A stretch of DNA of 64,000 nt from Epinephelus fuscoguttatus. Its lineage: Eukaryota > Chordata > Actinopteri > Perciformes > Serranidae. Below the pieces are notes generated by a model. That model made no database searches, had not been told where the DNA came from, and saw only the letters and a list, made by a program, of their open reading frames with translations. The stretch is from assembly GCF_011397635.1 (NCBI RefSeq), contig NC_064770.1:19499707-19563706 (forward strand). Reading direction: 5' to 3'. The translations under genes were made by a program, and so were the position numbers. Shown piece by piece: positions 60,073 through 64,000 of this stretch (positions are counted from its first letter, which is position 1; the number at the start of each line of letters is the position of its first letter).

Positions 60073-62508
60073 ATGTACTGCACCAGACGCTGCCTCCGGA
60101 CCGCGCTGCGGGCCGCAGCCACCACACACCGGTACGTAATAGTCAGTTTGTTGGTCACGTAACACCGGGGCAGCGGTAACGGTACAGGCTTTGACTGGCT
60201 GCATCCTCAAGGACAGGCAGCCGGTGACTGCTGCCGGTTATTGTGGTTATAAAACATGTTCTGGCTCTGCAGCTCGTGCTAATATACAGGATGTATTTAG
60301 TCCAGAGGCAGAGAGGAGTTTCATGTTTAACGGCCGTGTGTCAAGTGTGTTAGCTAATGCTAGCTTTAGCTAACAGTAACTGAACACTGATAAACTGTAA
60401 CAGTTTTAGCCATAACCCAATATGTTGCATTTGGTCTCGAGAAAACGCTTCATTTTTTACTTAAGTTTGGTCGCGAAATTCAAAGATAGCATCTGTTTCA
60501 TTCATTTTCTTCCAGCTGGCAGCTTCTGACAATCAAGGTCACACTCGTGTGACTGGAAATTCATGTTTTTGCCTGTCAAATAACCGCAAGCTGTATATCT
60601 TAACTTGTTTAGGGCACAACGGTAAACAGGTCATTAACAGGAGCTACAGGTTGTTTGTCCAGGCCAGGGTGCAACAGGAACAGGAAATAATACAAGGTGT
60701 CTGTATAACAGCTTTCATCTCATATCATCCTGCTGCATGTTTGACAACCCCCTCCCTGAAGAGTCACAGGAAGACAGAGATACATTAGGGGGATCACAAA
60801 GTGGTTAGCAGAATAGGAAAACTAAAGATAATTCATTTTAAAATTGTCTGTTTATCAAGTTTGCGCTCATAAAACAGAAAAGCAGCTGGAACTAAGGAAT
60901 GATTGGTATTTTTGCTTGAACAAAAAGATAAATTATGCAGATAATCACCAATTAACATAGTCTAGTGATCTATGAATTGACATATCAGATTAGTTGTGTT
61001 TTTTTCCTGTAAGTTACTGCATGATTTTATCTCCTAAAAGTGTTCAAATCAGTCTTAAAAAACAGAAATCATTCAAACTGATCTTTGATAGGTGCTCTCA
61101 TATAGACATATATTTCTTTTTGAATGAATGTGGCCCCAAAGTGCATTATGATTGGGTAACATTTGCTGAATTGGAATGAACTAGTCAGTAGTGCAATGTC
61201 ACCGAAAATGCATCCGTTATCTGTCTATGCCAGACAATGATTGAAAGTCTGTACTAAGGCTGCAACTAACAGTTATTTTCATTGTCGATTAATGTTGGTT
61301 ATTTTCTCGACCAATTGCTTCATTGTTTTGTTCATAAAATGCCAGGAAAATTGTGAAATTTGTCGATTAGTGTTTCCCAAAGCCTAAAGTAACATCCTCA
61401 AATGTCTTTTTTCCTCCATGACCCAGGGATATTTAGTTAACTGTCACAGAGGAGTAAAGAAACCAAAAAATTATTCACAGTAAAAGCTTGAATCAGATGA
61501 TTTTGGACTTTCTGAAATTACTCAAACCATTAAGTTCATTATGAAATTAAATGGCAATTAATGTAATAGTGGACAAGTAATCGATTAGACGATGAATCGT
61601 TGTTGCACTGGTCTGTACCAAAGTAAAGTAGCGACTGTCAGCTAAGCTTTTTGGTAAACAATAGTCGCAATTTCTCCATAGACAAACTCCAAAAAGAAAA
61701 GATCACTCAAGTCACATTTAAGATGCCCTCTGATGCCAGATGTGAACTGCAGCTCTTAGCTGGTTTTATATATACTAATATGTGGATACAATTTGTCTTG
61801 TGTCTTGAGCACTGAACACTACAGTAAATCCATTCTCATTCTCCAGGCAACAGCTTCAGCGGCAAGCACCAGCCCTGTGCGCTCTCCGACTTCTGAAGAC
61901 CAGTCCGGCCACCCACTCAGACGCCATCGCCACCCCTCCTCTAGACGGAGCACCCAAACAATATTCCCCCAAAATCCAACAGCTCGTCAATGACATAGCC
62001 AGCCTCACTTTATTAGAGGTGTCGGACCTCAACGAGCTCCTCAAGGTTTGTTGGAAAGTCACTGACTGTAAACCATGATACGCCTGGTCAGAAAGAGGTG
62101 GTTGAGATGCATCTGTGGTGTCGTGTTAAGTCATGATTTGCTTTTTTTTTTGTTTTGTTTTGTTTGTTTTTGGTTGCAGAAAACTTTGAACATTCAGGAT
62201 GTTGGAATGATGCCAATGGGTGCGATGGCTTCAGCTGTACCCGCTGTAAGTACAGGGAGTCGATGATACAGGACCAACCTCCACATTGTATCACTGCAAA
62301 TTTCAATGATTACCTATCGTTTAAGTGCTAAAATGAAATAGCTATTTTTTATTCTGTGTGATTTTAGGCCGCAGGAGAGGAGGAGGAGGCACCAGTCAAG
62401 AAAGAGAAGACCCACTTCACAGTAAAATTGACAGAATTAAAAGCAGCAGATAAAGTGAAACTTATAAAGGAAGTGAAGAACTGCATCCAAGGCTTGAACC
62501 TGGTGCAG
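60073..62508 (+). CDS. mrpl12: MRPL12, mitochondrial ribosomal protein bL12m (3' end beyond window)
   Basis: Four exons: 60073-60131, 61847-62045, 62180-62245 and 62368-62508, 155 codons in frame. The N-terminus is an Arg/Ala-rich mitochondrial leader ([20 protein letters not shown]). Then comes the L7/L12 dimerisation region ([27 protein letters not shown]), a hinge of Met/Ala and an EEEE-acidic linker, and the C-terminal domain ([35 protein letters not shown]). The last 40 or so residues (the AKKLVE..LE end of the family) are not found before 64000, so the final exon lies outside. bL12m forms the stalk of the mitochondrial ribosome and binds translation factors; it has also been linked to mitochondrial RNA polymerase. 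Its place next to hgs matches human. Confidence 0.93.
61257..61610 (+). mobile_element. Dispersed teleost MITE (copy 4), mrpl12 intron 1
   Basis: The best preserved copy in this window: AGGCTGCAACTAACAGTTAT at the left, ATTTTCTCGACCAATTG, ATAAAATGCCAGGAAAATTG, GTGTTTCCCAAAGCC, GAGGAGTAAAGAAACC and AATCGATTAGACGATGAATC with a TTGCAC end at the right. Confidence 0.75.
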
Positions 62509-64000
62509 GTAAGTCTCATCATTGGTGCTTGGGCCTCAGTCCTGATCTGAGTCATTTAAAGAAGCCCTGTGGAGTTTTTGACCACTGATAACACTCAGGA
62601 GTAATATGTGTTGATTGACAGTAGGTGGTGGTAACATACCAAGTATTGCAGCAAGGCATCAGCAGACAACGAAATAGAGGGCTGCATGTTAGCAAGCATG
62701 GATGTGAAAAGGCAGGTTCAGAATAATGGGGTACTTTATCAGCGTATACACGGACAGAAAGCAACATGAACAAGAAACAAATACAGAATCATCAATGTAA
62801 CTGACAGTTCTGGAAGTATCTCAGAAAGGGGCCCCAAACCTTCTGATCAAAACTGCCAGTCTGGCCAGCAGAGAGGCAGAAGACAGTGCATGGTGTTGGA
62901 TCAGAGTCAGGTGTACATCATCCTCTCCTGTAGTGCCAAAGAGGGCGACCAGAGGGTTGGATTGCAGGTCAAAGATGAGGATTGATGATAAGGTTTATAA
63001 AAGTGAGTTTTAATAAAGAACACTGAGGTGGCTTGTCTGATTCCCAGTGAAGGTTGTTTCACAGTTGTGGAGCCTTTACGGCAACTACTTCCCTCTATCT
63101 TAAGCCTGGCCCTGGGGACAGAGAGCAACAGCTGGTCTGCAGATCTGAGAGTACGAGCAGGGATGTAAGGTAGTTAGGGCATTATAGCTGATCTGGTGAT
63201 GCAAAATGCTTATCAGACATCAAGGATGCACACAATGTGTCAGGAGGAAAAGCTTTTTTTTTTTTCTTTTTTCATAGAAGAAAACTCCACATGGCACACG
63301 TTTAACCCTATGGGCCCTAGGCCTTTTCGGGGTATTTCTACTACCTTTACTTTTAAGCTCATATCACAGTCATTCTAAAGGCTACATACACATGCTATAT
63401 CTTGTTTTGTTTTTTTTTCCAGGACAATCTGGGCTAACCACATTTGCCATCTTTACATGTCCTCCTATGTGCCTGTATTTTATATTAATTTTTATATCAA
63501 TGAAAAAAACAAATCTGTGTGACTAAATTCTTACATTTTAACATGCATCTCACCATAGCAAGTTGGAAGTTGACATATTCTGCCATATATGAAGAGGGGA
63601 GCCTCTCTGGAATCTGGCAATATAAGAACCATGATGCTGGGACATTCTGTCACTTCACAGCTGTTCAAAACATGTGGTTTGTGCCAGGCGGACATGATTG
63701 CCAGTATTTTTTCATTATTGCAAGAAATTCCATTGACTCATTCACAAGTCAAAAATGTGTTTTATCTGAAAGAAACATGCAATATTTACATCTAAGATAA
63801 CAGAAAAATAGTACAATGATGTCCTCCAAGATAATATTTGTTTTTCAGTGGCAATTATATATTGGGGGGACATTTTGGGCATTGGTGGAGGGGCACGTGT
63901 CCCCCTCAATGTATATGGTGACTATGGCCCTCTCATGCATGCATAATTAGGCTACAGTTGTCTGGGTGCGCAAAGGTGAAGTGGCTGCTTTTGTCATACA
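62509..64000 (+). other. mrpl12: Last visible mrpl12 intron
   Basis: Begins with donor GTAAGTCTC. 62990-63180 resembles the repeat tail seen at 30640-30840 (GAGCCTTTACGGCAAC, TTAAGCCTGGCCCTGGGGACA). About 63864-63935 (GGGGGGACATTTTGGGC..CCCCCTCAATG) looks like part of another dispersed repeat. No terminal mrpl12 exon was recognised. Confidence 0.5.

Noticed and set aside
62509-64000. Search for the terminal mrpl12 exon
   Set aside because: No in-frame segment resembling the conserved end of L7/L12 follows any good acceptor in this stretch. The exon is taken to be beyond the window.

Overview
The window looks like nuclear DNA of a ray-finned (teleost, probably percomorph) fish. Every gene is a vertebrate multi-exon gene with GT-AG introns, and the spacers and introns carry repeats typical of teleosts: short inverted-repeat DNA elements, tRNA-derived SINEs, a CR1/L2-like LINE tail, and CA, TAGA and TAAGG microsatellites. 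No operons, CRISPR arrays, bacterial genes or LTR/retroviral elements were recognised.

Layout, left to right. 1-2.3 kb (+): the 3' half of arl16. 3.1-11.1 kb (-): epn3, an endocytic epsin with nine coding exons, convergent with arl16; a candidate 5' exon lies near 14.7 kb. 11-21.6 kb: a gene-poor spacer with a Harbinger-like MITE, a tRNA SINE with perfect 15-bp target duplications, and other repeats. 21.7-23.1 kb (+): a two-exon Dexras/Rhes-like GTPase with a long N-terminus, flanked by two diverged copies of one non-coding segment. 25.9-30.2 kb (-): rsad1 (nine exons), with nested transposons in intron 4. 31.7-34.4 kb (+): a GIMAP/AIG1-like gene whose nucleotide-binding motifs are all degenerate and which ends in a glycine-zipper hydrophobic region. 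36.9-39.0 kb (+): a RING, coiled-coil, PRY-SPRY protein with no B-box. 40.8-41.7 kb (+): a claudin with a one-exon coding region. 45.3-55.6 kb (+): hgs (20 exons), with a 20-glutamine tract near the C-terminus. 57.4-58.7 kb (-): a mettl26-type methyltransferase-like gene. 60.1-64 kb (+): mrpl12, whose last exon lies beyond the window.

The coding exon sums are multiples of three for every complete gene: epn3 592 aa, Dexras-like 371 aa, rsad1 458 aa, GIMAP-like 347 aa, TRIM-like 438 aa, hgs 770 aa, mettl26 205 aa. This supports the exon models.

Functional themes. Epsin-3 and Hgs both use ubiquitin-interacting motifs to sort ubiquitinated cargo, at the clathrin coat and on the early endosome respectively. 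The GIMAP-like and RING/SPRY genes form an adjacent pair of immune-type families. The gene order mixes two human 17q neighbourhoods as I remember them: ARL16/HGS/MRPL12 (17q25.3) at the ends and EPN3/RSAD1 (17q21.33) in the middle.
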